Shown in pieces: positions 1 to 7,717 of a stretch of DNA of 20,343 nt. Source of the stretch: Akkermansiaceae bacterium UBA985 (lineage in GTDB: Bacteria; Verrucomicrobiota; Verrucomicrobiia; Verrucomicrobiales; Akkermansiaceae); NCBI GenBank assembly GCA_002292185.1, contig DBBL01000162.1:1-20343 (forward strand), read 5' to 3'. The notes beneath the pieces were generated by a model that was not told the DNA's origin, searched no databases, and worked only from the letters and a program-made list of their open reading frames with translations. How positions within the stretch are numbered: position 1 is the stretch's first letter; every line of letters begins with the position of its first letter. A program made the translations under genes and the position numbers.

Positions 1-395
1 CTGGGTTCAACCAGCACAGGCTCGCGATAACCACCATCTTCCGTTTTAAAATGTAAATTCTGCTCGTCGTCACTGGCATCAGGTTCGGCAGCTTGAGCTT
101 CCTCAGCATTCATCTCCTCCATTGACTTCTCGCCGGTGCGTTCCAGCTCATCTTCGCTAACTTCCAAAATCCCAAGAAGGCTGCCCACGGCATAACTCAC
201 CCCCTCTTCAGCAAGAATTTCGGTCACCTCACCTGCACATAGCGCCGTCACCCCCATCGTCGCTTTATTGGTCTCCACCTCAATAACTTCTTGGTCTGAA
301 ACCACCTTATCGCCTACGGCAATGTTAAGCCGTATAATCGTAGCCTCGGCAATCGACTCGCCGAGCTGGGGCATCATAATAGGAACTTTAGGCAT
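1..395 (-). CDS. 2-oxo acid dehydrogenase complex E2 (dihydrolipoyl acyltransferase), N-terminal part
   Basis: This gene is cut by the left edge; 131 codons from the ATG at 393-395 are visible and open. Residues 2 to about 77 form a lipoyl domain: it starts with PKVPIMMPQLGES, and the lipoylated lysine is K44 in VETNKAT. An acidic, Ala/Glu-rich stretch follows, the usual flexible linker, so the subunit-binding and catalytic domains should lie beyond the window. In the complex the lipoyl arm takes the acyl group from E1 and passes it to CoA. The gene follows E1 beta after 43 nt on the same strand, so the three subunits are probably co-transcribed. The substrate (pyruvate, branched-chain 2-oxo acids or acetoin) cannot be decided from this fragment. 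There is no Shine-Dalgarno sequence before the start. Confidence 0.9.
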   Translation of the reverse strand, partial: MPKVPIMMPQLGESIAEATIIRLNIAVGDKVVSDQEVIEVETNKATMGVTALCAGEVTEILAEEGVSYAVGSLLGILEVSEDELERTGEKSMEEMNAEEAQAAEPDASDDEQNLHFKTEDGGYREPVLVEP

Positions 396-438
396 GATTT
401 TATGGGTTGCTTAATTTTAGTAAAAATAGACGTAATTA

Positions 439-1410
439 TCAGTAATCCAACAACTTACGAAGCTCTTCGGCTATGGATTCTGGCGTCGGGCGATGTGATG
501 ACCATAACTTGGGATGATACGGTATCGGCGTGTCTTTAGAATTGAGTCTTACCGGAGGAGCATCGAGCAGGTGGAAGCCGTCTGCACAGACGCGAGAAAC
601 CACTTCGGCCGTTACCCCACCCCACGGAAACGCCTCGCCCAGGGCAAGTAATCTGCCAGTACGAGCGACAGAGGCGATAATAGTGTCCGTATCGAGAGGT
701 TTGACTGATCGCAGGTCAACGACCTCAATTTCCCAGCCACCGTCTTTATAGAGCATCTCAGCGGCACGAACGGCCTCGTGAACCATCGCACTGTAGGTGA
801 CCACCGTCGCATGTTTACCAGGGCGCGTGATTCTCGCCTGACCAATGGGCAATCGGTCTCCTGATAAATCTTTGGATTTCAGCCAACGATACAAAAACTT
901 GTGCTCACAATAGATCACGGGGTCATTCATCGCGATAGAATCCAGCAGCATACTGTGCGCATCAGCTACCGTTGCCGGCGTGACCACAACCAGTCCTGGG
1001 TAATGAGAGTAGATGGCCTCCATGCTCTGGCTATGAAAAGGTCCAGAACCAGGGGTTCCCCCCGATGGCAGGCGCATCGTAAGTGGCACCGGCACACCCG
1101 TTCGGTAATAATGCGTCGCTGCCTGATTGATGATCTGGTTTAACGCGACAGAGGAAAAATCAGCAAATTGCATTTCAAGAACGGGCCTCGCTCCCTCAAT
1201 GGCAGCGCCAATGGCAACGCCAGCCATCGCATCTTCACTAATGGGAGCATCTAATACCCGGCCAGGATACTTTTCCTGCAAACCTTTGGTCGCCTTAAAG
1301 GCACCACCAAATTTACCGATATCTTGCCCGTAGAGGAAAACATCAGGATCTCGCTCCATGGCCTCATCGAGGGCCGCGTGGATAGCGTCTATGTAAGTAA
1401 CATCACTCAT
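439..1410 (-). CDS. 2-oxo acid dehydrogenase E1 component, beta subunit
   Basis: This 323-residue protein has the usual length for the beta subunit of heterotetrameric pyruvate or branched-chain 2-oxo acid dehydrogenase E1. With the alpha subunit it decarboxylates the 2-oxo acid using thiamine diphosphate and acylates the E2 lipoyl arm. Visible family features are APISEDAMAGVAIGAA (residues 55-70, where E59 is the glutamate that activates the cofactor), the SGGTPGSGPFHSQS loop (116-129) with conserved H126, and VVVTPATVADA. The segment CEHKFLYRW resembles branched-chain or acetoin-type E1 beta more than classical pyruvate E1 beta; that is an impression from memory of the families. The gene begins 2 nt after the E1 alpha stop, which implies translational coupling and a matched subunit ratio. 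Pyruvate is a plausible substrate, but this is not shown. Confidence 0.93.
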   Translation of the reverse strand: MSDVTYIDAIHAALDEAMERDPDVFLYGQDIGKFGGAFKATKGLQEKYPGRVLDAPISEDAMAGVAIGAAIEGARPVLEMQFADFSSVALNQIINQAATHYYRTGVPVPLTMRLPSGGTPGSGPFHSQSMEAIYSHYPGLVVVTPATVADAHSMLLDSIAMNDPVIYCEHKFLYRWLKSKDLSGDRLPIGQARITRPGKHATVVTYSAMVHEAVRAAEMLYKDGGWEIEVVDLRSVKPLDTDTIIASVARTGRLLALGEAFPWGGVTAEVVSRVCADGFHLLDAPPVRLNSKDTPIPYHPKLWSSHRPTPESIAEELRKLLDY

Positions 1411-1412
1411 TA

Positions 1413-2432
1413 TTATCTCTGCATTTGCATCTCAGGATTTGAGTATGCCATCCAATCATCCTTGTAGGGGTCAGGGCCGTCTTCCTTCTGAGCGATCGCC
1501 ACTGCCTGCTGCACTTGATCGGCAGCCTCTTGCTGCCATTGCTCGATTTCTTCTACTGTTGCGAAACCACCCTCTATAAGCTGTTTGATTCCAACCTCGA
1601 TACTATCACGCCCTAGCCCAGAGCTTTTGAGCGCTGCATCGACATAGGAGCCGTCATCATGCTCGCCATGCCCCGTGAGCCTGAGCATCGATGCTACAAC
1701 AAGCTGAGGGCCGTCACCCTCACGGGCTCGAGCCACCGCCTCATTCATCACTTTGATGCAGGCCAGCATATCTGTTCCATCCACACTGTGACCACGCACC
1801 CCATATCCTACAGCCTTGTCGACGAGATCACGGCAGGCAAACTGCCGGTCATTCGGAGTCGAATAAGCATACTGATTATTGGCGACCGTTAAGATCAGGG
1901 GCAATTTTTCGACTGCGGCAGTATTCAACCCCTCGTGAAATGCTCCCGTGGAGGTGCAACCATCACCCACGCAAGTAGCGCCGACCACCCCATCTAACTC
2001 ACCCTTGAGGCGCTTTGCCAGGAGCATACCTGCAACAACAGGTATAGCCGCTCCTAGGTGAGAAATCATCGCCAACATTCCTTCAGCTGGCCGACCTCGG
2101 TGAATATTACCATCCCTGCCCCGCATCGGCCCTTTGACAGAACCTAGGTAGGTGCGGGTGCAATCTAAAATTTCTTCACCAAATGCGGTGCGTCCTGCTT
2201 GGTCACGAATCAGAGGTGCGTAGACATCTCGCCCCTTCTCCAAACAAGCGGCCATCGAAGCACTGACAGCCTCCTGACCTTTACCAAGATAAACTCCCCC
2301 TACTATTTTCCCTGCCTTATAGAGACTTCCCAATTTATTCTCAAGAACACGAGCCGTGAGCATCGCATTAAATACTCGCCGCACGTGATTACGCTCTAAG
2401 CTTTGGTCGAGATCTTTGGGGGTATCGTCCAT
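1413..2432 (-). CDS. 2-oxo acid dehydrogenase E1 component, alpha subunit
   Basis: This is the 339-residue thiamine diphosphate-binding subunit of the E1 component. The cofactor motif runs from GDG (residues 156-158) to the paired asparagines at 185-186 in ANNQYAYSTP, the classical GDG-X(25-30)-NN arrangement. Upstream, YLGKGQEAV (48-56) and GRDGNIHRG (105-113) match the active-site and phosphorylation-loop regions of the family. It is the first gene of a three-gene run with E1 beta and E2. E3 (lipoamide dehydrogenase) is not seen and may lie further left. The ATG at 2430-2432 is preceded by a leader of about 110 nt from a possible promoter at 2540-2569. YAYSTP is also found in branched-chain and acetoin-type subunits, so the substrate is open. 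Confidence 0.93.
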   Translation of the reverse strand: MDDTPKDLDQSLERNHVRRVFNAMLTARVLENKLGSLYKAGKIVGGVYLGKGQEAVSASMAACLEKGRDVYAPLIRDQAGRTAFGEEILDCTRTYLGSVKGPMRGRDGNIHRGRPAEGMLAMISHLGAAIPVVAGMLLAKRLKGELDGVVGATCVGDGCTSTGAFHEGLNTAAVEKLPLILTVANNQYAYSTPNDRQFACRDLVDKAVGYGVRGHSVDGTDMLACIKVMNEAVARAREGDGPQLVVASMLRLTGHGEHDDGSYVDAALKSSGLGRDSIEVGIKQLIEGGFATVEEIEQWQQEAADQVQQAVAIAQKEDGPDPYKDDWMAYSNPEMQMQR

Positions 2433-2539
2433 ACAATCTAGGCGGGGGTATTATTGGGTGGGTAAGGTATCTTACGCTGACTGCGAAGATTGAAGATTTG
2501 CCTCCTCTGAGTTATGACAAACTCTCAGGGCACGACCTC

Positions 2540-2569
2540 ATCTTAAAGACAGCAAGCCCTTAGCTGCAA
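2540..2569 (-). promoter_or_regulatory. Possible promoter of the E1 alpha-E1 beta-E2 operon
   Basis: On the minus strand TTGCAG (2564-2569) is separated by 18 nt from TAAGAT (2540-2545). Both are partial matches to the sigma-70 -35 and -10 boxes. The site lies 108 nt before the E1 alpha start and directly beside the 13-bp tandem repeat at 2573-2598. It is found by eye only. Confidence 0.3.
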
Positions 2570-2572
2570 TAG

Positions 2573-2598
2573 CATTCTTTGTTAACATTCTTTGTTAA
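2573..2598. repeat. Two perfect tandem copies of a 13-bp unit upstream of the dehydrogenase operon
   Basis: CATTCTTTGTTAA occurs at 2573-2585 and again at 2586-2598 with no mismatch and no spacer. Read on the minus strand it ends 3 nt upstream of the proposed -35 box of the E1 alpha promoter, where an activator would bind. It also lies 94 bp before the plus-strand nucleotidyltransferase gene, so it could serve either gene or neither. The repeat itself is certain; a regulatory role is inference. Confidence 0.9.
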
Positions 2599-2692
2599 AG
2601 AACCACGGCTTACTTACAAGAAACCATTGCATTAGCTAGACATTGTCTGCATAAAAAGCTCTCCCTTATCACTAAGCGAAAATTATTGAACC

Positions 2693-3604
2693 ATGGAAAC
2701 AACACTACTCATCCTCGCAGCAGGCATGGGCAGCCGATACGGCGGCCTCAAACAGATGGACCCGATGGGCCCTGATGGCGAAACCGTGCTCGATTATTCT
2801 GTCTATGATGCAATCCGTGCAGGCTTCAAGCGAGTCGTATTCATCATCCGCGAAGACTTTGCCCAGGCCTTCAGAGAAGGCGTAGGAGCTCGGTTCGAAG
2901 GTAAAATCGAAGTGGACTACGCATTTCAGAAGCTTGACGATCTGCCCGATGGTTTCAGCGTCCCTGAAGGTCGTGAAAAACCATGGGGAACCACCCACGC
3001 CATCCGAGCAGCGAGAAACGCGGTCAGCGGGCCCTTCGCGGTCATCAACGCAGATGATTTTTACGGAGCTGACGCCTACCAAAGGATCGCAGCCTATTTC
3101 AGAGAGTCCAGTGACTCCGACGACTCCATGTCCCACTACTGCATGGTCGGCTACCACATCAACAAGACTTTATCCGATCATGGTGATGTCAATCGCGGCA
3201 TTTGCTCGGAAAATGACGGCCTGCTCAGCGAAGTCGAAGAAATCACTGAAATCAAGAGGGAACAAGACGGCAAAATTTACGGCAACCAATTGGACGGCAC
3301 CCGCATTGAAATTGATGAACATGCTCTTGCCTCAATGAATTTCTGGGGCTTCAACCATGAATTCTTCGCCCAGCTTGAAGAACATTTCATTCAATTTCTT
3401 AAGGAATCTGGCAATGAGCTCAAATCCGAATGCTACATCCCAACACTCGTTGATGATTTGATTAGCCAGAAAAAAGCCGACTGCCGCCTCCTTGAGACCA
3501 CCAGCTCTTGGTTTGGCGTCACCTACCCTGATGATAAACCGCATGTCGTTGATGCCATTAAGCAACTGGTCAACCAAGGCACCTACCCCAGCCCTCTAAG
3601 TTAG
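2693..3604 (+). CDS. Nucleotidyltransferase family protein (NDP-sugar pyrophosphorylase-like)
   Basis: This 303-residue protein opens with LILAAGMGSRYGGLKQ (residues 6-21), the nucleotide-binding signature of sugar-phosphate nucleotidyltransferases, where the Gly-rich loop and a Lys contact the NTP. FAVINADDFYG (near residue 120) supplies the metal-binding Asp pair, and MNFWGF lies further on. Such enzymes join an NTP to a sugar 1-phosphate to make an NDP-sugar for surface polysaccharides or glycolipids. This subfamily, with the RYGGLKQ form and no C-terminal left-handed helix, is common in Bacteroidetes and Verrucomicrobia, and its sugar is generally not assigned. The start ATG is the first in frame and the signature follows at once. 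There is no Shine-Dalgarno sequence. A polysaccharide deacetylase follows after 113 bp, which fits an envelope glycan role but does not prove it. Confidence 0.85.
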   Translation: METTLLILAAGMGSRYGGLKQMDPMGPDGETVLDYSVYDAIRAGFKRVVFIIREDFAQAFREGVGARFEGKIEVDYAFQKLDDLPDGFSVPEGREKPWGTTHAIRAARNAVSGPFAVINADDFYGADAYQRIAAYFRESSDSDDSMSHYCMVGYHINKTLSDHGDVNRGICSENDGLLSEVEEITEIKREQDGKIYGNQLDGTRIEIDEHALASMNFWGFNHEFFAQLEEHFIQFLKESGNELKSECYIPTLVDDLISQKKADCRLLETTSSWFGVTYPDDKPHVVDAIKQLVNQGTYPSPLS

Positions 3605-3717
3605 CATCAAGGCTATGGAGACTAGCGATTACCCAATCGAGCATAACTCATCCTACCCAGGTGACTCAGGACTTTCCATCCACCTCGATGGGGTTATATT
3701 TTAGATCCCCACTGATC

Positions 3718-4986
3718 ATGAAGAAGTTTTTAGGTATTTTCTCAGGCATTGCCACCATGCTGACTCTCCTTGCTAGCTTATCGCAAGGTCATGGTCCGCT
3801 TGATAATGGTGATGCCAAGTTTTTGAGCTACACCTTAGCTCAAACGATCGCGATTACGCCAAAAAGCCCAAATAACTCAACAACGCAAACAAAGCCAAAG
3901 GTAGCTGATCAGGTAAAGTCAGTCAACATTCCTGCAAATCCTGATGCACGCGTCACCGTGCTCGGATATCATGATTTTTCTTCAACCAAAGACGCTACGG
4001 AGATGCTCATCTCGACGGGCAAGTTCCGACGCCAAATGCAAGCGATCAAAGATCTTGGCCTAAATGTAATTAGCTTAGAGGATTTTACGGCGTGGAAACG
4101 TGGAGAGAAAACCATCGAAGACCGCTCCGTTCTTATCACCATCGACGATGGTTGGAAATCAATCTACACAGATGCTTTTCCTATTCTTAAGGAAATGGGA
4201 TTTCCATTCACCATCTTCCTCTACACCAATTACATCAATGGAGGCAGCAACGCACTCACCACATCGATGATCAAGGAAATGCAAAAACATGGCTGCTCCA
4301 TTGGCAGCCACTCCGTTTCCCACCCATACCCTGCAGCTGTAAAATCAGAACGGGCCAAAGGAGAAGCTACGTTCAAATCCTACCTTCAGAAAGAAATGGG
4401 GCAGTCACGCAAAACGCTTCAAAAGCAATTTGGCAGCAACATCTCATGCTACGCTTATCCAGGAGGATTTGTGACCGGTGAAATGCTTCCCATCGCTTCC
4501 GAACAAGGCTACGAGTGCCTGTTTACTGTTCTCCCCGGTAAAACGACCCGCTCAACATCGAATTTCACCATTCCAAGGTACATCATCCTTGGAACACATG
4601 ATTACATCTTCCGTAACGCAACCAGCTTCAAAGCCACCAAGACGTCTGCGGCAACCGTTGGCGCCATCGTTCAAACCACCCCACATCCTGTCATTCCTGA
4701 GCCTGGTTCTATCATCTCAACTAGACTACCTAGTATCTCCGTTGATCTTTCCAAGGTAGAGAATATTGATGCTGATTCTATTATTATGCGTGTAGCCGGC
4801 TTTGGCAAAGTTCCCGTTCAATACGATCCCGCTCGTAAAATTGCCCAATGGAAGGTAAGTCGTCGTCTACGCAGCCGCGCCTGCGAGGTCAGCGTCCAAT
4901 GGCGCTCCCTAGGCAATACGGAATACGACAAAGCGATGACTTGGATTTTTCTCGTTAACCGAGAAGCCGCCTACCAACTTAAATAA
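3718..4986 (+). CDS. Secreted polysaccharide deacetylase (NodB / carbohydrate esterase 4 fold)
   Basis: The reading frame can be extended upstream to a GTG at 3661, but the ATG at 3718 gives a proper signal peptide (MKK, then a hydrophobic stretch to about residue 22), so I prefer that start and 422 residues. After a Ser/Thr/Pro-rich linker, the NodB domain spans about residues 78-280. It shows TIDDGW (141-146, metal Asp D143/D144), SHSVSHPY (197-204, metal ligands H198 and H202) and AYPGG (246-250). These are the metal triad and motifs of enzymes that remove N- or O-acetyl groups from glycans. The last 100 residues or so form a separate, probably beta-rich domain. The likely site is the periplasm or outer surface. 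The substrate is unknown: peptidoglycan, chitin-like polymers and exopolysaccharide are all possible. The gene lies 20 bp before ffh. Confidence 0.87.
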   Translation: MKKFLGIFSGIATMLTLLASLSQGHGPLDNGDAKFLSYTLAQTIAITPKSPNNSTTQTKPKVADQVKSVNIPANPDARVTVLGYHDFSSTKDATEMLISTGKFRRQMQAIKDLGLNVISLEDFTAWKRGEKTIEDRSVLITIDDGWKSIYTDAFPILKEMGFPFTIFLYTNYINGGSNALTTSMIKEMQKHGCSIGSHSVSHPYPAAVKSERAKGEATFKSYLQKEMGQSRKTLQKQFGSNISCYAYPGGFVTGEMLPIASEQGYECLFTVLPGKTTRSTSNFTIPRYIILGTHDYIFRNATSFKATKTSAATVGAIVQTTPHPVIPEPGSIISTRLPSISVDLSKVENIDADSIIMRVAGFGKVPVQYDPARKIAQWKVSRRLRSRACEVSVQWRSLGNTEYDKAMTWIFLVNREAAYQLK

Positions 4987-5006
4987 TCTCCACAACCTAA
5001 AACATT

Positions 5007-6395
5007 ATGTTCTCATCATTATCAGACAGCCTCGACAAAACCTTCAGAAATCTGCGAGGTGTCGGCAAAATCTCCGAGAAAAACATCACCGACGCACTAC
5101 GTGAGATTCGTCTCGCACTGCTTGAAGCAGACGTTGAATTTAGCGTAGCCAAAGATTTCATCGCCAAAGTCAGAGAGAAATCCATGGGCATTGATGTGCT
5201 CAAGTCCATCAAGCCCGGCGAGCAAATCGTCAAAATATTTAATGATGAGCTCACCGAACTATTAGGTAGTGATGCTGCCCCACTGAACCTCAATCCTCCG
5301 GCACACATCCTCCTCTGTGGACTCAACGGCGCAGGAAAAACGACCACTTCAGGCAAGTTAGCTCTACGTCTCAAAAAAGAAGGACGCCGCCCCTTACTGA
5401 TTGCCTGTGACCTCTACAGGCCAGCCGCCATCGACCAACTAGCGACACTTGCCAAGCAGATCGACGTCCCCTGCTTCACTCCCGAAGCCGGTGAGAAAAA
5501 CCTCGTCAAGGTAGCCAAGCAAGCACTGAAATGGGCCAAAACACAAAACGGAACTACCCTCATTTTTGATACCGCCGGCCGTCAGGAAATTGACGAAAAG
5601 CTGGTTGCTGAGCTCAAGGATTTACACAAGCTCGTCGATCCTAGCGAAACTCTACTCGTCGCTGATTCTGCAACAGGCCAACAAGCTGTTTCAGTCGCCA
5701 AGCACTTTGATGACGCAGTGGGCATTACCGGTATCATCCTGACCAAGCTCGACGGCGACGCTCGTGGTGGTGCTGCACTCTCGATGCGTGCCGTTACAGG
5801 CAAACCTATCAAGTTTATCGGTGAAGGAGAAAAGCTAGAACAGCTCAGCGTATTCCACCCAGACCGCATGGCCAGCCGCATCCTCGGCATGGGAGACGTT
5901 GTCAGCATGGTCGAAACGGCAGCTGAGAATATTGACGAAGAGGAGGCCATGAATGCGGCCAAACGACTTCAGTCAGGCAAGTTTGACTTCAATGACTTTC
6001 TCGACCAGATGAACATGCTCCGCAAGCTAGGTCCTCTTGATGGGTTAATGGGCATGCTTCCTGGCTTCAGTAAAATTAAGAAGCAAATTCCAGCCGACGC
6101 ATTTGATGAAAACCGTATGAAGCGCATGGAGGCTATCGTACTTTCCATGACCCAACGGGAAAGGTCAACCCCACAACTCATCAAAGGCACACGCCGCAAA
6201 AGAATCGCTGCAGGATCAGGAAATACCATCATTGAGGTCAATCGCTTCATCAAGCAGTTTACTCAAATGCGCAAAATGATGAAATCCAAGGGCAAGATGA
6301 AAGAAATGATGAAGCAACTTGGCGGCATGGATGACATGGGCGACATGATGGGAGGCATGGGTGGCGGCGGCAAATTACCAAAGCTCCCCTTCTAA
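5007..6395 (+). CDS. ffh: Signal recognition particle GTPase Ffh (SRP54)
   Basis: This 462-residue protein binds 4.5S RNA and signal sequences of nascent membrane proteins and docks with FtsY at the membrane. The N domain has four helices (residues 1-95). The G domain shows the P-loop GLNGAGKTT (105-113), DTAGR (188-192) and TKLDGDARGG (246-255). The M domain (from about 310) contains the RNA-binding RRKRIAAGSG and a Met-rich C-terminus (MRKMMKSKGKMKEMMKQ and the DMMGGMGGGG tail). GAGKTT in the P-loop stands where many homologues have GSGKTT, a conservative change. Length and order of parts are standard. The stop codon is the first of four in-frame TAA codons in a 12-bp tandem repeat. The adjacent deacetylase is probably only a positional neighbour. 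Confidence 0.97.
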   Translation: MFSSLSDSLDKTFRNLRGVGKISEKNITDALREIRLALLEADVEFSVAKDFIAKVREKSMGIDVLKSIKPGEQIVKIFNDELTELLGSDAAPLNLNPPAHILLCGLNGAGKTTTSGKLALRLKKEGRRPLLIACDLYRPAAIDQLATLAKQIDVPCFTPEAGEKNLVKVAKQALKWAKTQNGTTLIFDTAGRQEIDEKLVAELKDLHKLVDPSETLLVADSATGQQAVSVAKHFDDAVGITGIILTKLDGDARGGAALSMRAVTGKPIKFIGEGEKLEQLSVFHPDRMASRILGMGDVVSMVETAAENIDEEEAMNAAKRLQSGKFDFNDFLDQMNMLRKLGPLDGLMGMLPGFSKIKKQIPADAFDENRMKRMEAIVLSMTQRERSTPQLIKGTRRKRIAAGSGNTIIEVNRFIKQFTQMRKMMKSKGKMKEMMKQLGGMDDMGDMMGGMGGGGKLPKLPF

Positions 6396-6431
6396 TTACG
6401 GCCCTAATTACGGTCCTAATTACGGTCCTAA
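6393..6431. repeat. 12-bp tandem repeat starting in the ffh stop codon
   Basis: The unit TAATTACGGYCC occurs three times, at 6393-6404, 6405-6416 and 6417-6428; the first has C and the other two have T at the variable position. A fourth copy begins with TAA at 6429-6431. The first unit starts exactly at the ffh stop, and because 12 is divisible by three, TAA recurs in frame at 6405, 6417 and 6429. The array ends just before the stop codon of the convergent lipoprotein gene (6432-6434), so it fills the whole intergenic gap. No Rho-independent terminator is visible here. Confidence 0.9.
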
Positions 6432-7019
6432 TCACTCAGACCTGCCCAGCATTCTGTTGGTGTCCTTGACCCCTAGCCCTTGCTGCTCTTTCCAATCAAT
6501 AATATCGGGCTGCTTATACACACGCCTACGCACATCCGTTTCCGCATCACTGGGATGTTTCAAGCGGCCTGAATCCTGCTCGAGTGCGGTTGATTTAGCA
6601 TAATCACTCGTCTGATACGTTTGCCCCTCTGCACGCGCCTGCTTGCCTTCAGCTAAAGCCTGCTTGCGCACAAACCATGGCTCCATCTTATATTGATTGG
6701 CATCCGTGTTGCCATGATATTGCTTCCGTTCAAAAGCAGTATCCCCTCCCCATCTTTTTTTAGCATAAGAATTTGTTGTGTAATCCTTGCCGCTGAAATC
6801 CTGGTTTGCACTCATGCTGCTGGTTTTACCCTCAAAGGAACTGCGGCGATCGGATTTCATCTGTGGGTTTCCATCCTTATCCTTACCCACACTAAAACGT
6901 TCTGGATTACCCCACGGATCGAGCCTGAGCTGTGATTTACTCACAGTCCTCTTACTTGCACATGCGCCCAGACAAAGCAGGGCAATCATGCAGACAAGCA
7001 GACTTTTTGACCAAAACAT
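6432..7019 (-). CDS. Hypothetical lipoprotein
   Basis: The frame is open up to 7088, but the ATG at 7017-7019 starts a good lipoprotein signal (MFWSKSLL and a hydrophobic core) ending in the lipobox LGAC with the acylated cysteine at residue 20 of 195. The mature protein is hydrophilic and rich in Lys, Arg, Asp, Gln and Ser, with a probable helix around residues 113-147 and no transmembrane segment. I recognise no enzyme family. The residue after the Cys is Ala, so under E. coli-type sorting rules it would go to the outer membrane. It converges on ffh and is divergent from the folate cyclo-ligase gene, with 113 bp between them. The function is unknown. Confidence 0.72.
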   Translation of the reverse strand: MFWSKSLLVCMIALLCLGACASKRTVSKSQLRLDPWGNPERFSVGKDKDGNPQMKSDRRSSFEGKTSSMSANQDFSGKDYTTNSYAKKRWGGDTAFERKQYHGNTDANQYKMEPWFVRKQALAEGKQARAEGQTYQTSDYAKSTALEQDSGRLKHPSDAETDVRRRVYKQPDIIDWKEQQGLGVKDTNRMLGRSE

Positions 7020-7132
7020 GATGTCATCAAGATGCCATCTATTGTCCGCTGCATCAAGTAAGGATTTTAGCCTGTATAAGATAAACAAAAATTATACGTG
7101 CCTCGGATTCACTTTTTGGGTTCCATGCAAGC

Positions 7133-7717
7133 ATGAGTGAGCCAGTAACTGCCAAGTCACAGCTAAGATCCGAAATCAGAGCGTGCTTAGCTGCCATTTC
7201 AGCAGAGACGATTCAATCAAGCTCAATAGCGATCGCAAAACATATCGCAGCTGCTGAAGATCTTCTTAGTGGAATGAACACCATCGGCCTATACTCTGCA
7301 ATCCATCAGGAGATCTCACTCTCAGCTCTGCACCAGCTATTGCCCGAGAAAAAATTCGTCTACCCTCTTTGTCAACCTGGCAACCAGCTCACGTTTCATC
7401 TAGTCCCAGAAAGCAAACAACTGTTAGCGAACTCCATGCAGATTCTCGAACCTCAGCCAAGCGTGCACCCTGAAATAAACATCACCGAGATAGACCTGAT
7501 CATTTGCCCTGGACTTGCCTTTGGCATGGACGGCTCCAGGCTGGGCCGCGGGCAAGGTTATTATGATCGAGCCCTAGAGCATTTCAAAGGCCTCAAGCTA
7601 GGCGCCGCTTTTGAAAAGCAAATCAAGGCAAGTGTTCCACATGCCCGCCACGACGCGATGATGAATTATCTCGTAAGTGAGACAGGCGTCTTCGCTACCA
7701 CACCTTTGCAAGAATAG
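7133..7717 (+). CDS. 5-formyltetrahydrofolate cyclo-ligase
   Basis: This 194-residue enzyme converts 5-formyltetrahydrofolate to 5,10-methenyltetrahydrofolate with ATP, salvaging a folate form that otherwise inhibits one-carbon enzymes. The family signature lies at residues 125-146, CPGLAFGMDGSRLGRGQGYY followed by DR, which includes the GxGxGYYD nucleotide and substrate loop. The N-terminal KSQLRSEIRACL fits the family helix. Length is typical. The gene is monocistronic here. Its last 23 nt overlap the last 23 nt of ybeY on the other strand. AT-rich DNA just upstream (7071-7100) could hold a promoter, but no clear pair of boxes is visible. In E. coli the corresponding gene (ygfA) follows 6S RNA; no such RNA is evident in the 113-bp gap here. 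Confidence 0.93.
   Translation: MSEPVTAKSQLRSEIRACLAAISAETIQSSSIAIAKHIAAAEDLLSGMNTIGLYSAIHQEISLSALHQLLPEKKFVYPLCQPGNQLTFHLVPESKQLLANSMQILEPQPSVHPEINITEIDLIICPGLAFGMDGSRLGRGQGYYDRALEHFKGLKLGAAFEKQIKASVPHARHDAMMNYLVSETGVFATTPLQE

Noticed and set aside
2494..2523. Imperfect hairpin in the E1 alpha leader, considered as a riboswitch
   Set aside because: Only about 5 bp pair without bulges and no known riboswitch core is present.
3661..3717. GTG start of the deacetylase
   Set aside because: It would bury the signal peptide behind 19 polar residues; ATG at 3718 gives a normal leader.
7020..7088. Upstream extension of the lipoprotein at 6432-7019
   Set aside because: The lipobox would lie 43 residues from the start; ATG at 7017-7019 puts the Cys at 20.
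7020..7132. 6S RNA upstream of the folate cyclo-ligase gene, as in E. coli
   Set aside because: The gap is only 113 bp and shows no long bulged hairpin.
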